Source of the DNA: Limnoperna fortunei
Lineage: Eukaryota > Mollusca > Bivalvia > Mytilida > Modiolidae
DNA length: 64,000 nt
Direction: 5' to 3'
NCBI GenBank assembly: GCA_944474755.1
Contig: OX104117.1
Location: 62,363,522 to 62,427,521 of the forward strand
The position numbers were made by a program, and so were the translations under genes. Below the pieces are notes generated by a model that worked only from the letters and a program-made list of their open reading frames with translations, was not told the origin of the DNA and did not search any database. This document shows, piece by piece, positions 12,174 through 25,034 of the stretch (its first letter is position 1; every line of letters begins with the position of its first letter).

Positions 12174-12655
12174 AGGTTCTTAAGAGTCTGTATCGCTCAC
12201 CTGACTTACAAACAAAAATTTTTAAGAGATATGACTTTTCTTGCAAATTTTGATATTAATGCTAAAGAGTTTATGTGAAGATGCTGTTTCTTTGAATGTT
12301 TCCATGTTGAATTTCTAATCAGCAATAAATTGTAGGACAGTTTATAAAAAGAAACCGTTTTATATTTTTTCATAGGTTAGTATGTTAAGTTATGTTCCAT
12401 GGTGGCAGCAATCGTGTATTTTGGATTGAAACAAAAAATCAAAATTAGTAGATGACCATACAATATCACATGTCTTTCTGCCAAGCGGTTTGTGAGGTAA
12501 CAAATTTTGAAATTTCAGTCAATCAGAACACATTTGCAGCTCTGGTTCCAATTGGCCAAGTGGGTTTGGAAAAGAAGATTGAAATGTGTAAAGTTTACGG
12601 CCGACGACGACAACAACGACGATGAGGATGATGAACACAAATATCTGCTTTAGCC
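12174..12655 (+). mobile_element. Degraded family A element in slo intron 7
   Basis: It starts AGGTTCTTAAGAGTCTGTATCGCTCACCTGA in decayed form, has one or two diverged monomers (CATAGGTTAGTATGTTAAG, GTTCCATGGTGGCAG) and a GACGACGACAACAACGACGA run. The canonical GGTGAGCTA end is not seen. It sits 129 bp upstream (minus sense) of slo exon 8. Confidence 0.5.
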
Positions 12656-12754
12656 ACAGATATCTCAATTACCTATATTTGGGGAGTGGCACTCTTCAAC
12701 AACATCACCCTCTTTGGTCCGTAAAAAGGCTTTTCATACTATAATGTACCCAAC

Positions 12755-12930
12755 AACCACCAGTAATGAGAGGGCATCCACACCTTGGGACAACCTGTGC
12801 AGTTCTGTGGGTCTAGCCCTTGAAACCTTTCACAGTAATGAGAGGGGATCCCCACCTGGGGACAACATGAGCAGTTCTGTGGATCTAACTCTTGGAACCC
12901 TTCACAGTAATGAGAGGGCATCAACATCTT
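12755..12930 (+). repeat. Three-copy ~72-bp tandem repeat
   Basis: Units start at CAGTAATGAGAGGGCATCC, at CAGTAATGAGAGGGGATCC and at CAGTAATGAGAGGGCATCA. The unit is 72 bp, so the plus strand stays open as an 84-codon frame (12714-12968) with 24-residue repeats beginning SNERAS/SNERGS. The opposite strand, that of slo transcription, is open over part of it. There is no splice or homology evidence that either frame is translated. Confidence 0.6.
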
Positions 12931-14633
12931 CTACACCAAACACTGTAAGCTCTAGCTACATGAATTAAACTCTACATATACCACTTTAAACACCAAACCT
13001 TTACGTGAAGATATTGTTTGATGTCCCTTTTTACTTGGACATAAGTTCTGTCTAGGATAAAGCAATCTGTCCTAGTAATTATACTCCCTGTTTTAAGTCT
13101 GTTTTTGCCTGTGTTACCATATTGGAAAATATGAAATAAATCATATGGGGAGCCTGTATATATAAAGCCTGGAAACTCAAATTCTACAGGATGACAGACA
13201 GGCACTTCAATTATACATCTGCACAAATTCTGCAGGTCACACAACATATTGAAAGTGACATTTACCGATAGAAACAAACTTGATTACATTACACTGGAAA
13301 CATTCAGTGCAAAATTCAGAATCTAATTAATGACTTTTAGAGTAAAGAACTGCTTTAATGGTACAAAACTTATACAAGTTAATAAAGTATAATGATACAT
13401 GATTAAACCATTTAATGTTGCAGACAGAACATAATGGATTTTATGGAAATTGGAAACATTTAATTCTGCTTAAACACATAAAAAGACTGATTATTAAGTT
13501 GTACTAGATTCTTAATACATCTTTCTTTGATTAAAGGTAAACAATTTTCAACAAATAACAAAAAAAATTTGTCTTGATGACACTGATGACCTGCTTTGGC
13601 TCATATTGGTGAACACCCGTTTTTTCTAAGTTCACTCAAGCAAGAAATATTTAATACAGCCCTACTGAAATTTGCCAATACAGAGATCTGATCGGTAACT
13701 GAGTACCAAGTTTCATGAAGAGTTAATGTCATCTTTAAAAATAAAGTTCAATGCAAAGATAAACCTGAGGTGGGGCAGACAAACTAAACAATGGATCAAA
13801 ATCTATATGTCCCCCCAACTTTCTTTGGCAGGGCATAGAAATGAAAACATGTTTATGCCTAGGAAAAACCAATAATTAAACTAGACACTGTACAAAGTAA
13901 ACATTAACATGTACCTAGATAATTATGAGGTCTCAAAATACCACTTATGATATTCAAGTTAAACCAGAATCTTACTAGAACAATTATCAATTTTATTTTT
14001 ACTCTTTTTGATGGCTCTATCTTGTCATGTCCTTCAACTTCCATATATAGAACATGTATCTGCAGGTAGGTAATTTCATGTAAGACCACTGCTGCATTTT
14101 ATAAGCAAAAAAATCTATAGTGCCAGTTACATTGCCAAGAACAACTTGTGACCATACTACGAACAGTGCAATCTGCATAATTACTAAGCCTAATATGTCT
14201 GAGAAATTTTTGTGATTAAACACATATAGCTTTTGCACTTAGCCAAAAGCATTGTATTTGTCCATAAAAAAAAATGACGTACAAGCTGACCTCATTTTGC
14301 TCTGTGTATTTCGTACATAAACGGTTTCATGATAATTATAATGTTATAGTAGGCAATCTGGAATTGTTATTATGTAAAAAAGGCAAATTGACATGTCAAA
14401 ATAATGGTGCGATGTTTATGGTTTTAAATTGTTTATGCTATTAATATACTAAGTTCTTTACCATATGTGTGTGCAATAGAATCCACAGTATCAATTAAAC
14501 TCTCTTGGAAATCTAGGAACCTATTTACATATGCATATTTCTTGATAATCAAATCATCATTCTTATTTTAATTCAAATACCAGTTAAGCAGTCACAATTT
14601 TACTTATTTGTCTACATATTTTGTATTACTAAC

Positions 14634-14725
14634 TTTTTGCCTCTCTCCTTTTTGTAAGATCCACCATACACCTGTCTCCTACCAAAAATTTCAACTAGTT
14701 CTGGTATGAAGTTGGCAAACATACC
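14634..14725 (-). CDS. slo: slo/BK channel exon 7 (S6 end and gate linker)
   Basis: This 92-nt exon encodes residues 309-338 plus two bases of Lys339. [20 protein letters not shown] corresponds to the lower half of S6 and its cytoplasmic end. It keeps the Pro and the two Glu (PELVE) that form the ring of negative charge at the inner mouth of BK channels. [12 protein letters not shown] is the linker to the gating ring. Acceptor is TTTTGTAG|GGT. The donor reads AA|GTTAGT, weaker than consensus but containing GT. The phase (GGC AAA AA|A) joins exactly to HIVVCGH in exon 8. Confidence 0.92.
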
Positions 14726-16523
14726 CTACAAAAGGCCAACATCATTATGGTATAAACATCAATTTCTTTTTTCTTTAATAATAACATATTTTTTTATACA
14801 CAATATTAAATTCTGTGAGTGGCAATATACATGTACTAGTACATGTATTTCTGAATATATGAAAAATAACTCTTTCATTATATAGTATACAATATATTAA
14901 ATATTTCATCTGGTTTTTATGTAAATTTATTGTTCTAAATTATGATACAATTGCTTGATTAAATATTTCCAATCAATTCAGAACTCTTCAATCTTCTATA
15001 TAAACCATCTCAACAAATGTGTAATCAAAGATGAAACATAACATCAATAAGCTGACCTAAATACAGACAAAAATTTATTGATTTTAATATAGCTAGATCT
15101 ACAAAAAATGTATAGAAAAGAACAATAAAATTAAGCTGTGCTTTGATAAACATTTATATATCTGTGTGACTGTAATAAACAGTACTTCTGCTAGTTTATA
15201 CAAAACAAACATTACATGAGGAAAACAAAACTGCTTTTATTTTATAAGGCCTGAATGAACAGCTTTTGAGAAGTAAATGCAACAGATAGATCCATCATAC
15301 TACAGGATATCATATTATTCAGAGATTATATAATACCCAGAAGCATATCATATCTTATTTTGATAGCGCATGCACTAAGCTGCCTTAATTATTTTATTAC
15401 ATATCGCTCTAAATATTCCACTTTTATTCTTGGTCTCCTTAATACATGTATATTGGTTTTTTTTCATACACAAGTAATCATGGTCAATATCTGATTTTTA
15501 AGTGTTTGATCTGATCATGCATTATTTTGCTCCAAAAAAAATTTAAAGTGAATATTTCAAAAACATTAACATATTGTGATATTGCACGATAGACGTTTTT
15601 ATTGCACATCTGATAAATTTGTTTAGAAATTTCATTCTTGTGCCAAAAAAGCCAGTCATGCAATATCACTTGTAATCAAAAGGTCAATTGTGCAATATCT
15701 GAAAATATGGGTTAGTGAGAGACATTGTTTAAATGGAAGCTAAAATTATGAAATGTAATAATACAAAATATCGCTCTTTTACTAATTTACTGGCTCAAAT
15801 TCATGGACATTACAAATTTGTACTCTGAATTGCCTACAAAATCATGAAGTTTCAACTTTCAAGGTTTGATATTTGATAATGCTGAAGTAGACCCAATATC
15901 CTGAAATGAAATGCCTTCATCAGGACTGTAGGAAAACTTAAGTCTTTTTTTTATACCCTCGACAGTTGGTTCGTAAGTCCATACACAATAAATTTTTTTT
16001 AGAGATTTCAAAGCAACTATAAAATGCAGAAGCTTGATATTTTGCATATTGCTTTATTCTTTAGTACTATATGGTGAAAAGCAATTTTAAGCTCCATGTT
16101 CATCTACTTTCTGTTACCGAATACTTAGATTTTTACACATAGTTGACAAACATGCAAAATTTTTGTGAAAGCGGGGTATCACTAGTAGGAACTCAGATCA
16201 CAGTCCACAATTATTTTTTAAACAAATATGGCAACCAATAGCAAATAATAAGAACAGTATATTAAAAACATCAAAAACTGAAGTTATTTTCTTTCAAAAA
16301 TGCTGTAATTTATTGTTACATTGCAATTTTGCCAGAATGCCAAAATAAGCAAATAGAAATGTAAGCAGGTGTATGTTCTAAATTTAGTAACTGTGCAATC
16401 TGCTTTGTCAATCCCAGAAAGACAGAAGGTCATGTGGCTCAGATTGATATAATCAAAATTATTAAATTTTTTCAATTAATAATACAACAAGGAATAAACT
16501 GCTTATGGTATACTGTTACTTAC
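14726..16523 (-). other. slo intron 6
   Basis: A 1.8-kb AT-rich intron. It contains a short family D-like element in minus orientation at 15956-16205, whose start TGTGAAAGCGG...AGTCC is the reverse of the start of the 42043 copy. No exon-like sequence was seen. Confidence 0.6.
15956..16205 (-). mobile_element. Short family D element, minus orientation
   Basis: The right end (AAAGCGGGGTATCACTAGTA and CACAGTCC) mirrors the left end of the 42043-42479 copy. The left end reads TATACCCTCGACAG with TTCGTAAGTCC, mirroring its GAACGGACGG...GGGGTATA end. Internal monomers are mostly gone. Confidence 0.45.
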
Positions 16524-16694
16524 AATGCTTGTCATTATAAAGGCCACAATAAAAATTCTGCCAATATCTGTCTTCGCAAATATATCACCATATCCAACTG
16601 TTGACATGGTTACCAAAAGAAAGTATAAGCATTCCCAATAACTGAGAACTTGTGGGTTACTAAAATCTCTCCATGGGTCTCCAGAATTTTCAAC
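16524..16694 (-). CDS. slo: slo/BK channel exon 6 (pore helix, selectivity filter)
   Basis: This 171-nt exon encodes residues 252-308. It starts [11 protein letters not shown], the outer turret. The pore helix [13 protein letters not shown] leads into the K+ selectivity filter TVGYGD (about residues 283-288), and the exon ends within S6 ([14 protein letters not shown]). The filter is intact, so nothing here suggests a dead channel. Acceptor is TTCTAG and donor is ATT|GTAAGT, both phase 0. The S6 start (VAFIMTSI) differs from the FFLLxGL seen in flies and vertebrates, a lineage difference or possibly one version of an alternative exon; no second version was found nearby. Confidence 0.95.
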
Positions 16695-17117
16695 CTAGAA
16701 TACACAACTTCTATTTAACTGTTGGACATATCCACAAAATATCAGATACATAATAATAAATTAAAGAAAACAATACGACTGCATTTGACTATAAATCTTA
16801 ATATATTTGATGTGCAATTTCTGCACTTCATTTTCTGCAGTAGAGTTTATTGACTTTCATGATATAAGAATTCTGACCAAAGCTGCAACAGCAGTATTCA
16901 AATGCACAATGGTATAATTTGATTTTATTTTATGCATTTACTATTTCAAGGAGAAAAATCTGGTAAATTAAATTCTATCCCCCTTTAAATGCATCCTCTC
17001 ACTAGAAAACACCTCTTACCAATCAGGTAACACTTGAAATGTGTCCATCTGAGGTCTCACTTTTTACAAGACCTCCCCAAATAAAAAAAACCTGCAAACT
17101 GCTTATTGAAAGTGGCA

Positions 17118-17150
17118 GTAAACAAACAAACAAACAAACAAACAAACAAA
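17118..17150. repeat. (AAAC)n microsatellite
   Basis: Seven or eight AAAC units followed by an A-rich stretch; possibly the tail of a decayed SINE, since the SINEs here have (CAAA)n tails. Confidence 0.85.
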
Positions 17151-17262
17151 AAATATTACTTGGCTTTTTTCAAAGGGGTTTAACACCTTTCTACAAATTT
17201 TTAGCAATATCACACCATCCAGTTTATTTTGGGGAGTAAACACCCATTGAAACCTAAACATT

Positions 17263-17558
17263 CACTGGTGTTAAACCGATAATCATAATTGCAATTACCA
17301 TTATCCCAAGATGTTGGAGGATCAAACAGGTAAAATTGTTTTTCTCCTATATCTTTTTTCATAAACCATGGCGTCAGACCCCACCCAGCTGACAATTAGA
17401 TCTCTATATTATTTACCTGTTTGCAAAACTGTGGTAAGGTACACGGAGTCCCGAGATATTTGGATTCGAAAATTTTTAAATGATCATCGTAATTGTTATA
17501 TTTTTATTTTGGATGACAATCGTAATTTTAAAATATGATTATCGGTTTAACATCAGTG
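17263..17558. mobile_element. 296-bp MITE with CACTGRTGTTAAACC ends
   Basis: Terminal inverted repeats of 24 bp match at 23 positions: CACTGGTGTTAAACCGATAA at the left and its complement at 17535-17558. Weaker inverted similarity continues inward. Flanks do not show a clear target duplication. There is no coding capacity, so it is a non-autonomous DNA element; the superfamily is not assigned. Confidence 0.7.
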
Positions 17559-17832
17559 AACACTGGCAACCCTAGTGTTAACACACTTGATCAAAAGTAG
17601 ATGTTAACCACTAGGCCACCATGGTCAGTGCAAAAACAGTAGTCTTACCAGAAAGAGATAATTGTATACAAATTCAACTTAACCAGCACATATTTTTTTT
17701 ATGTTACCATTTATCTTAGAAGCATTTTTTAAATTATTAGCCTGAATATTTTTGGATTGTAAGTCGTTACCATATTATCTATACAGTTCATATAAAATAG
17801 TATTTTCTAAATTACCTCCCCTTAACACTTAC

Positions 17833-17984
17833 TAAATGTATAAACCCTGCTGCAGCTAGCCACAAACTGATAAAATATGTCAACAGCTGAGTCAGTCTTA
17901 TCATGGTACTGGTCTTCAGCATATTGAGATATGTCAGGATGTCTGGAATTGACATAAGTCTCAAGGCTCTTAAAAATCTTAATC
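17833..17984 (-). CDS. slo: slo/BK channel exon 5 (S4 voltage sensor, S5)
   Basis: This 152-nt exon completes Gly201 and encodes residues 202-251. The S4 segment [16 protein letters not shown] has the three spaced arginines of BK S4 (about residues 203, 206 and 209). SIPDIL corresponds to the insect form rather than the vertebrate QFSEIL. The S4-S5 linker ([11 protein letters not shown]) and S5 ([18 protein letters not shown]) follow. Acceptor is TTTCAG|GA and donor is TTA|GTAAGT, phase 0. Joining to exon 6 gives [13 protein letters not shown], which is standard for the family. Confidence 0.95.
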
Positions 17985-20245
17985 CTGAAAGAATAAGATA
18001 ATTTACATAAGTGTCATAAGAAACTGGTTCTCAAAATCACAGAATATGGCAGACTCCAGTCTAATAATACTTTACATAATCACAAGTCTACAATAAAACT
18101 AGATAAGAAGAATGCCCCTGCAGCCAAGAATTAAGGTTGATTTTTTTATGGCAAATTTTCTTTAGAATGTATGGTGTGTCTGTAAGATACAAATAATGCC
18201 CCTGCCTGACCAGGAACATGATGGGTGTGTTGCAACAGGTCGGAATTTTAAGAAAATATTATGAAAATCAAAATCTTTTGGTTCTACACACCTTCATTAT
18301 GTGTAGAAACATCTTACTAAATATAAATGCTGTATCAATTAAAATGAAGGAGAACATATCTGGACAAGATGTGTACCCTTATCTCAGCTATTTTGTCTGA
18401 AAACTGATCAAGTCCAACTATCTCTAGTTTAAAAATATTTTACAAAAATCAAAAACCTTTGGCCATGCACACCTCAGTTATGTGTACAAACATCCTACAA
18501 ATGTGAACTGTAGGAGAATGTAGCAAGACAAATGGTCCACAGACAGACAAGGGTAAATTAATATGCCCCTCCATCCTACTTTTCATCCTTAGGCATAAAA
18601 AGGCAATATATACTTTTTTAACAAATATACTTTTAACACATATTTGTTAACAGATTTTAATCATATTTTATTAATGTAGCTTTCAACAAAATAGTCAAAA
18701 ACACAAAATGACATGTAATATGAAAATGGTAAAAGCCATATTCAGTACTAGGGTGTTGGTTGACAATTTTGGACTAATTATTAAGTCTTTTTGGTTTGCT
18801 TTTATATACAACCATTCCCTTCTATTGGTTATACAAGGCTTGCTCTTTGATATATAATATGGGACTCTACCAGGTATGCAGATTGCTCTGAGGCAATGAG
18901 TTTATTCTATCTTTTTAGTTTTTAAGATTGAAACCAACAAATGTTCACCCTTTCTATCTTTAGTCAATGCAGCCATGTTGGTTGGTGGATAGTGACAAAA
19001 AATCATAAGCCAACCAACTTTGGGTTTACTTAGCAGTTTCAGAGGAGAAAATGTTGAAACATTTAAAAACAACAAAGATTGATTGTTGTCTGAACAAGCA
19101 ATAATTCAGCTATATTCAGGATGTAATAGCAACAAAGATGGAGGCCAAGTAATGCAATATAGCTTCTAAGGACCTTTGAAAATAAGGTGATATTTGTGCT
19201 TTATAATTAAAGATATCAGAAATTGTCCAATATATCCAGCTGACCAATAAATGACCACTATTCAGTAAATGATTAGATATAATCAATATTTTTAATATGA
19301 CCAGGACTTGATGAGAAATGATAAGGATATATAATCAACTTATGATTAAAGCTGGTCAATAACGGTCATTAACACCAAATTAATAACTCATTTTCTACAG
19401 CATTGATTCATTTTTTACAATGTTATCTCAATCTACAGTGATTTAGCATAATGGACTGCTGTCAAGTTGAAAACAATCATGTATTGTATCATGCCTTTTT
19501 GCATTTGTAGCAAGTATAAAAACATAAACTTAACACAAGTCTTCTTGGTTTGCTTTTATATAAAACCATTCACTTCTATTTGTTTACAAGGCTTGCTCTT
19601 TGATATATAATATGTGACTGCACCTGGTTTCTTCCTAGATGTACCATATGTGAAAGTCATGATTGAAAAGTATAGTGTCAAAATTAGAAGTATCGTGCTC
19701 TAAAGGTTCTAGAGACAAGATCCTGTAAAGCTAGACCTTTTAAAAGCAGTTATAGTGTATTCTTTTGAACAAATACATGTTCACTCATTAATTGAACTAT
19801 AAACCTTTATTGATATTTTACATGTAAATTCATCATATTACATAGTATACAGGTCTTTTACACAGAGGTATGGTTTGCATTGTCTCCAGGGTTAAAAAAG
19901 TTTTAACTACCCAGACCTGAACAATCCCAATAATTTTTTTCCTCTGCATTTATACAGAATGGTTATTTATAAGTGTCATAGAATCAATCAGGAAAACTGT
20001 TGAATTTAAAACTCAATATTGATTTTAAATGTACCATTATATACTATTAAACCACTAAACTTGAACCATTCTGAATATGTTATGAACAAAAATCTATAAT
20101 TTCTTTCAATAAATTCATCCAGTATAGACAATCTGAATCGAACCATTTTCATTACAAAATTTCAATTATACTATAGTTTGATCCGAGAAAAAAATCTTCT
20201 AATTAACCTAATCAATAATCATCAATCACTCAAATAATTTGAACC

Positions 20246-22345
20246 AGAGGCTCCCTGGAGCCTGTTATCAGTAACCTGAATTACCATCGATCAATATGAT
20301 ACAACACTTATTAGCATCGAAATTACAAGGACTTGTCTGACTTGTATTTAATTTAATCTGTCAAACAGTATTACCAGTTGGTTCTTGTTGTAACAATCTG
20401 TCTCTGATTTCCAATACACACAAAAAGTAAAAACCTTGTTAAAAGGTCATGACAATGATCAGTTTGGCATATTATCAATTTAATATTTCAATCAAGTTCT
20501 GCAATGTAGATAATTGAATGTGTGATCCCATGGGGTCCTATATTAACTATACTAATAGCCATCTTGGAACTCGAACATCTCCTATACCTTTATAAAGGAT
20601 CGCTACATGTATATATCAGACATGCATATTTTCTATTCAATATGTTTTTTTAATGAAAAGTAGATGTATAATATGTACTTATTTTTCAAGAAATGTTAGT
20701 ATGTATTTTCAAAGAACTGGGCAGCCATGTTGAATATCTGCTCTTCATCAAAGTTATTAAGGATTACCCAAGAAATAATTTGGTTTTATTATGTATATTA
20801 TAGATGATGATGTCATTGAGCGATTTGAGACAGCAAGTGATGGCAACAGTACAGTTAATCTGTGGTACAGCCAAGTATGTGTTAGCTAACTACAATGTAG
20901 GTAGTATGTCAGAAAAAATATGAAATTTCACAGGTAATAATAAGAGTGTGATTACTGATTTTCATTAACAGTGAGAGAAAGAAAGAAATGCCAGTATGAT
21001 CAATTTAATTATAAATATAATGACCATTTAATTATACATATATATAATGACAATCAGACTATTGTCACAAAATACAGAAAATTAAGTCCTAAAGCTAAAA
21101 GTCAATAATTTTTCTCTTAGGATTCTAGATTATTGAACCTTGTCATATATCTCCTGGCAACTCCTGGTTTAGTTTTCTACCATATGCTAAGCAAGGTAAA
21201 CATTCCGTTATTTGAAATATAGTAAGTGCTTGAATATTTCACCTAAATCACAGGTATCAAAATGTGCATTTTGTAGCAGCTTTACATACAAATATTATCA
21301 AAGATACTAAGTTTAATAAATTTGATATGCTAAATGCATGTTTCATCAAACCAGGATTCAAAAGTGGCACACAACCCTAACTAGAGCCTGTAATAGCTCA
21401 ATTAGAAGACAAATGACTTCAAACTATCTTTAAATTTCTGTAATTTACAGTTTCATTCTAGCTATTATAGCATTTAGGTTACTGGGCAAAAACTTGAAAA
21501 AAAAACTACAAATTTCATAAAAAATTGTACCGGTAATAAAAGGTCAATAAATGAGTTATACAAGTAACTCCTAAAAGCAGTCATCTGACAATATGATTTG
21601 TAGGCCTTGTTCTTTTGATTATTTTTACTACTTACAGTTTTACTCTATATGTATTTCAGTTTTAGATTTATATGGCAAAAGTGGTATTTTAGTATAAAAT
21701 TCCCATTACAGGGTAATAACTTCTATAAGGAGTCTTCTGACAATTTCAGACCAATAAAGTGACTGTATTGCTGCCCACTTTTTGCAATTCATGGCAGCAC
21801 TATAGATATTGTAAATTTTATTTTACAGAAAAAAAACCTTAAAATGTCATTATAAATTATCATTTATTTTAGGGCAGTAACTACATACAGGAGGGGTTAG
21901 ACAATTTTGGACCAACTATGTGATTTGTAGGTATTGACTTGCTGATCATTTTTTGCAATTTACAATGTCAATATGGCTCTTACGATTTTAAATTTATAAT
22001 GTAAAGACTGAAAATTTTGTCAACAATTGTAATTACAGGAAGTAATAACACAACCTTGTGCTCATAGAAAAATATGAACACATTTAAATGTCCTAATCAA
22101 TTTGAGTTAACAGTTGTTTCTTTAGATACTTTGAGATATTGACCAAAAATGGGTGTTGACCCCTATGTTTTATTTTTAGTAACATTGGTCATCTTTGTCC
22201 ATTGATCAACACCCTAGATACAAATTTGAAACAATATATCTAAGGATGATTGTGGCTAAGTTTAAAAATAATTGGTCAAGTGGTTGTAGGTAAGAAGATT
22301 TTGTAAATGGATGGAAGGCTGACGACGGACGCCAAGTGATGGCAA
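20246..22345 (+). mobile_element. Degraded family C tandem-monomer element
   Basis: It begins AGAGGCTCCCTGGAGCCTG followed by a decayed form of the CTCACCTGA motif (CAGTAACCTGAATT). The interior has diverged monomers with GGTAATAACTTCTATAAGGA and CTGACAATTTCAGACCAAT. It ends GACGACGGACGCCAAGTGAT, and the final GGTGAGCTA is lost. Continuity across the whole interval is not certain; it may be two fragments. Confidence 0.5.
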
Positions 22346-24351
22346 AAAAAATATATTTTTTAATCCAAATAATTCTGATGTGGTAGAACTGTTATCATCA
22401 AAATTCTAACAAATTACAGCAAATTTGTCTAAATCCATCTACACCTTGTGAATAAAAAAACCACATAATTTTTGAAACTTCATGGCAGTAAATTAAGGCA
22501 ATGACTGTATTCATTCTTAAAGATTCTAAACATTTTGTAAATATTTAGAAAATCCCTTAATTAAAAGTACAGCTTCTGTTAGTTCTGCAATACATTAGTG
22601 GCTTTTTGTTTTTGCCTACGTTATGACCTTGTAAATGACAATTTACTGTTATTTCTTTTTTGTTAAATAAATAAATCGTTATATGTTTTTTCCAAGTGAT
22701 TAACCATTTACAACCACCAGGAACTGTTTACTCCATGGTGATGCTCTATATTGGCTACTGAAAGGTAGTAAACTTTGTACACTTATCTGAATAATTAAAT
22801 TTACCTACAGATTTTTATTTACAAAATCAATATACCCAGTAATGGTATAAAATAATTATGGCATAATGTTACATCTACCTAGAGGACTAAAAATCATTAC
22901 TTTTTAAAAACCAGATAGTGATACTACAATTTGCCCTTTTGTGTTTAGTCTATTACAAAAATGGGGCAGTGTTTGAATCCTTATAAGCAGAGCAACACAC
23001 CCAATGTTTTGTGACTGTTAGTCAACTAAGCACTGACATTTTTACTCTTTGTGATTTGTTTTTCATTAACCTTTGGTATTTTGTTGTTCTGTATTTTTTT
23101 TAAATTATTAACTTAATTATGGATTATCTCCTCCTTTTGATCCTGTCTTTATACCATCCAGAAACCAGTCAAGAAGGAAATTAAGTCTGTTTCTATCATG
23201 TAACTGTGAATTCCATAGTGATGCTCTATATCTAAGTATTAAATGAGTGTAACTTTCTCCCTTATCTGAACAAATAAATCTAACAAACAGGCCTTCATTA
23301 TACAATCTATATAATGATATCAAATTACCATGGAATAAAGTAATATCTACTGCTCTACATTAACATTAAATCAATACATTTTCGAATCAAACATTAATAC
23401 TAAAATTTGACCTTTGGACCTCTTATTCAGAATTGAACTTGTAAGTGTTTTATCGAAAACCAACAAGAATCAGAACAGCAACCTTTATTTATTTTAGCAA
23501 AACCAAGTGTCTAATTATCATTCTACGATAATGAAATTGTAAGCATTATGGAAACTGCCAGGTTCTCAATACCATTATAATCCCAAATAAACCTTGAAAT
23601 GATTGCATTAACCAATATAACCTAAAGCTTTTTTATTTGTGTGTAAAGTTACAATTATGTTCATTTCAACATGATTTGTATTTAGACTTAACAGCTTCTA
23701 TCACCATGCAATTATATTGAAGCACTTAACTATGTACAAAAATGGCTGAACAGATAATGCCAATGTTTGATTACCATTTATAAGCCAGTAAAAATAAATA
23801 TCATACAATGAGAAATACTCTCATAACACCCAGATTCACCAATAAACAAAAGACTGACAAAAAGCTAAAATTGTGCATCAATTATCTTAAAATTATACTA
23901 TTGATACACAATATGATACAGCTGAGGTAAGATATTCTTTGATGAAATAAATGAGAATTAATCTTTTGACAAAACTGATTGATATCATTCTGTTCAGCGG
24001 GCTGTATACTTTAATATTCCTGGAAATGCATGTACTAGGTATATACTGCAATGATTATTGGACCCACAAGGTCAATCAAGAACAAGGCATTAACTGGAAT
24101 TCAATTTGTCTATAAAAGGAAAGAAGCGAAGTAAAAAAAAATTAATAGCTCCAAATGATCTGGACCATTTATGACAATCAAATCATTACAAATACTTGCA
24201 CAAATATAAAACCATAAACATGTCTTTAGAACTGATGGATAGAGGTTAAAATAATCAGTACATAACATATATAAATCATTGATTAGCTTTCACTATTGCT
24301 ATCCTGACTACAGGTGACTATACTCAGCAAATTGTAAGTATTGTCCTGTTG

Positions 24352-24752
24352 CTTTGTATACTCCCCCATAGTCAAGGTAGAGATATTATAACATCCTTTC
24401 AAGATACAATTTTGACAGCAAGGAAAATTCTTCATGCACATCTACATATGATGTACTTCCTTCATGTAAAGTTTCATCAAAATTTGTCAAACGGTTTAGG
24501 AGGAGTTGTGCTTACGAGGTCTCACACTGAATACTATATTTCAAAAGTCTAAGTCCAATTATCTCCCCTGAATAATATCCGACAGCAATGAAAATTCTTC
24601 ATGCACATCTACATATGATGTACTTCCTTCATGTAAAGTTTCATCAAAATCTGTCAAGTGGTTTAGGAGGAGAAGCGCTTACAAGGGATTTGGATAGACA
24701 GACAGACAGGGTGATTCCTATATACCCCCCAAACAAGTTTGCGGGGGTATAT
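24352..24752 (+). mobile_element. Family D-like element with two monomers
   Basis: Two ~195-bp monomers share AAAATTCTTCATGCACATCT, ACATATGATGTACTTCCTTC and GTAAAGTTTCATCAAAATYTG. The end is GACAGACAGACAGGG, then the hairpin TATACCCCCCAAACAAGTTT with GCGGGGGTATA. The end matches the family at 9921-11284. Confidence 0.6.
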
Positions 24753-25034
24753 CCCAAATAAACAGTTTTCCTAGTACTATAAGGGTTCCCTTAATATATT
24801 ATATTACATGTATTATTAATGACATAATTCATTTAAGAAATGATTTATATTATAGAGGTCCATTATTGATACCTGGCTGTACATGTATTGTGGTATCCAA
24901 GGAAACATGATACAATATGTTTGAAGACAAACTAATATTTGTTCATTTTAATTTAAACATTTTTAACATCATGCAATTACTTGATAAACTTACTAATGTA
25001 CATACATGTACAAAAAAGCTAAACAAATAATGCA

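Larger units (their letters stand above)
12046..14633 (-). other. slo intron 7
   Basis: A 2.6-kb intron. Besides the degraded family A element and the 72-bp repeat, a short region around 13575-13850 ends TATATGTCCCCCCAACTTTC...GGGCATA and may be another decayed hairpin-ended element. Nothing else was recognised. Confidence 0.6.
16695..17832 (-). other. slo intron 5
   Basis: A 1.1-kb intron with an (AAAC)n run near 17118-17150 and a 296-bp terminal-inverted-repeat element at 17263-17558. A diverged SINE head (GGTGGCCTAGTGGTTAAC on the minus strand) lies at about 17570-17625. Confidence 0.65.
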
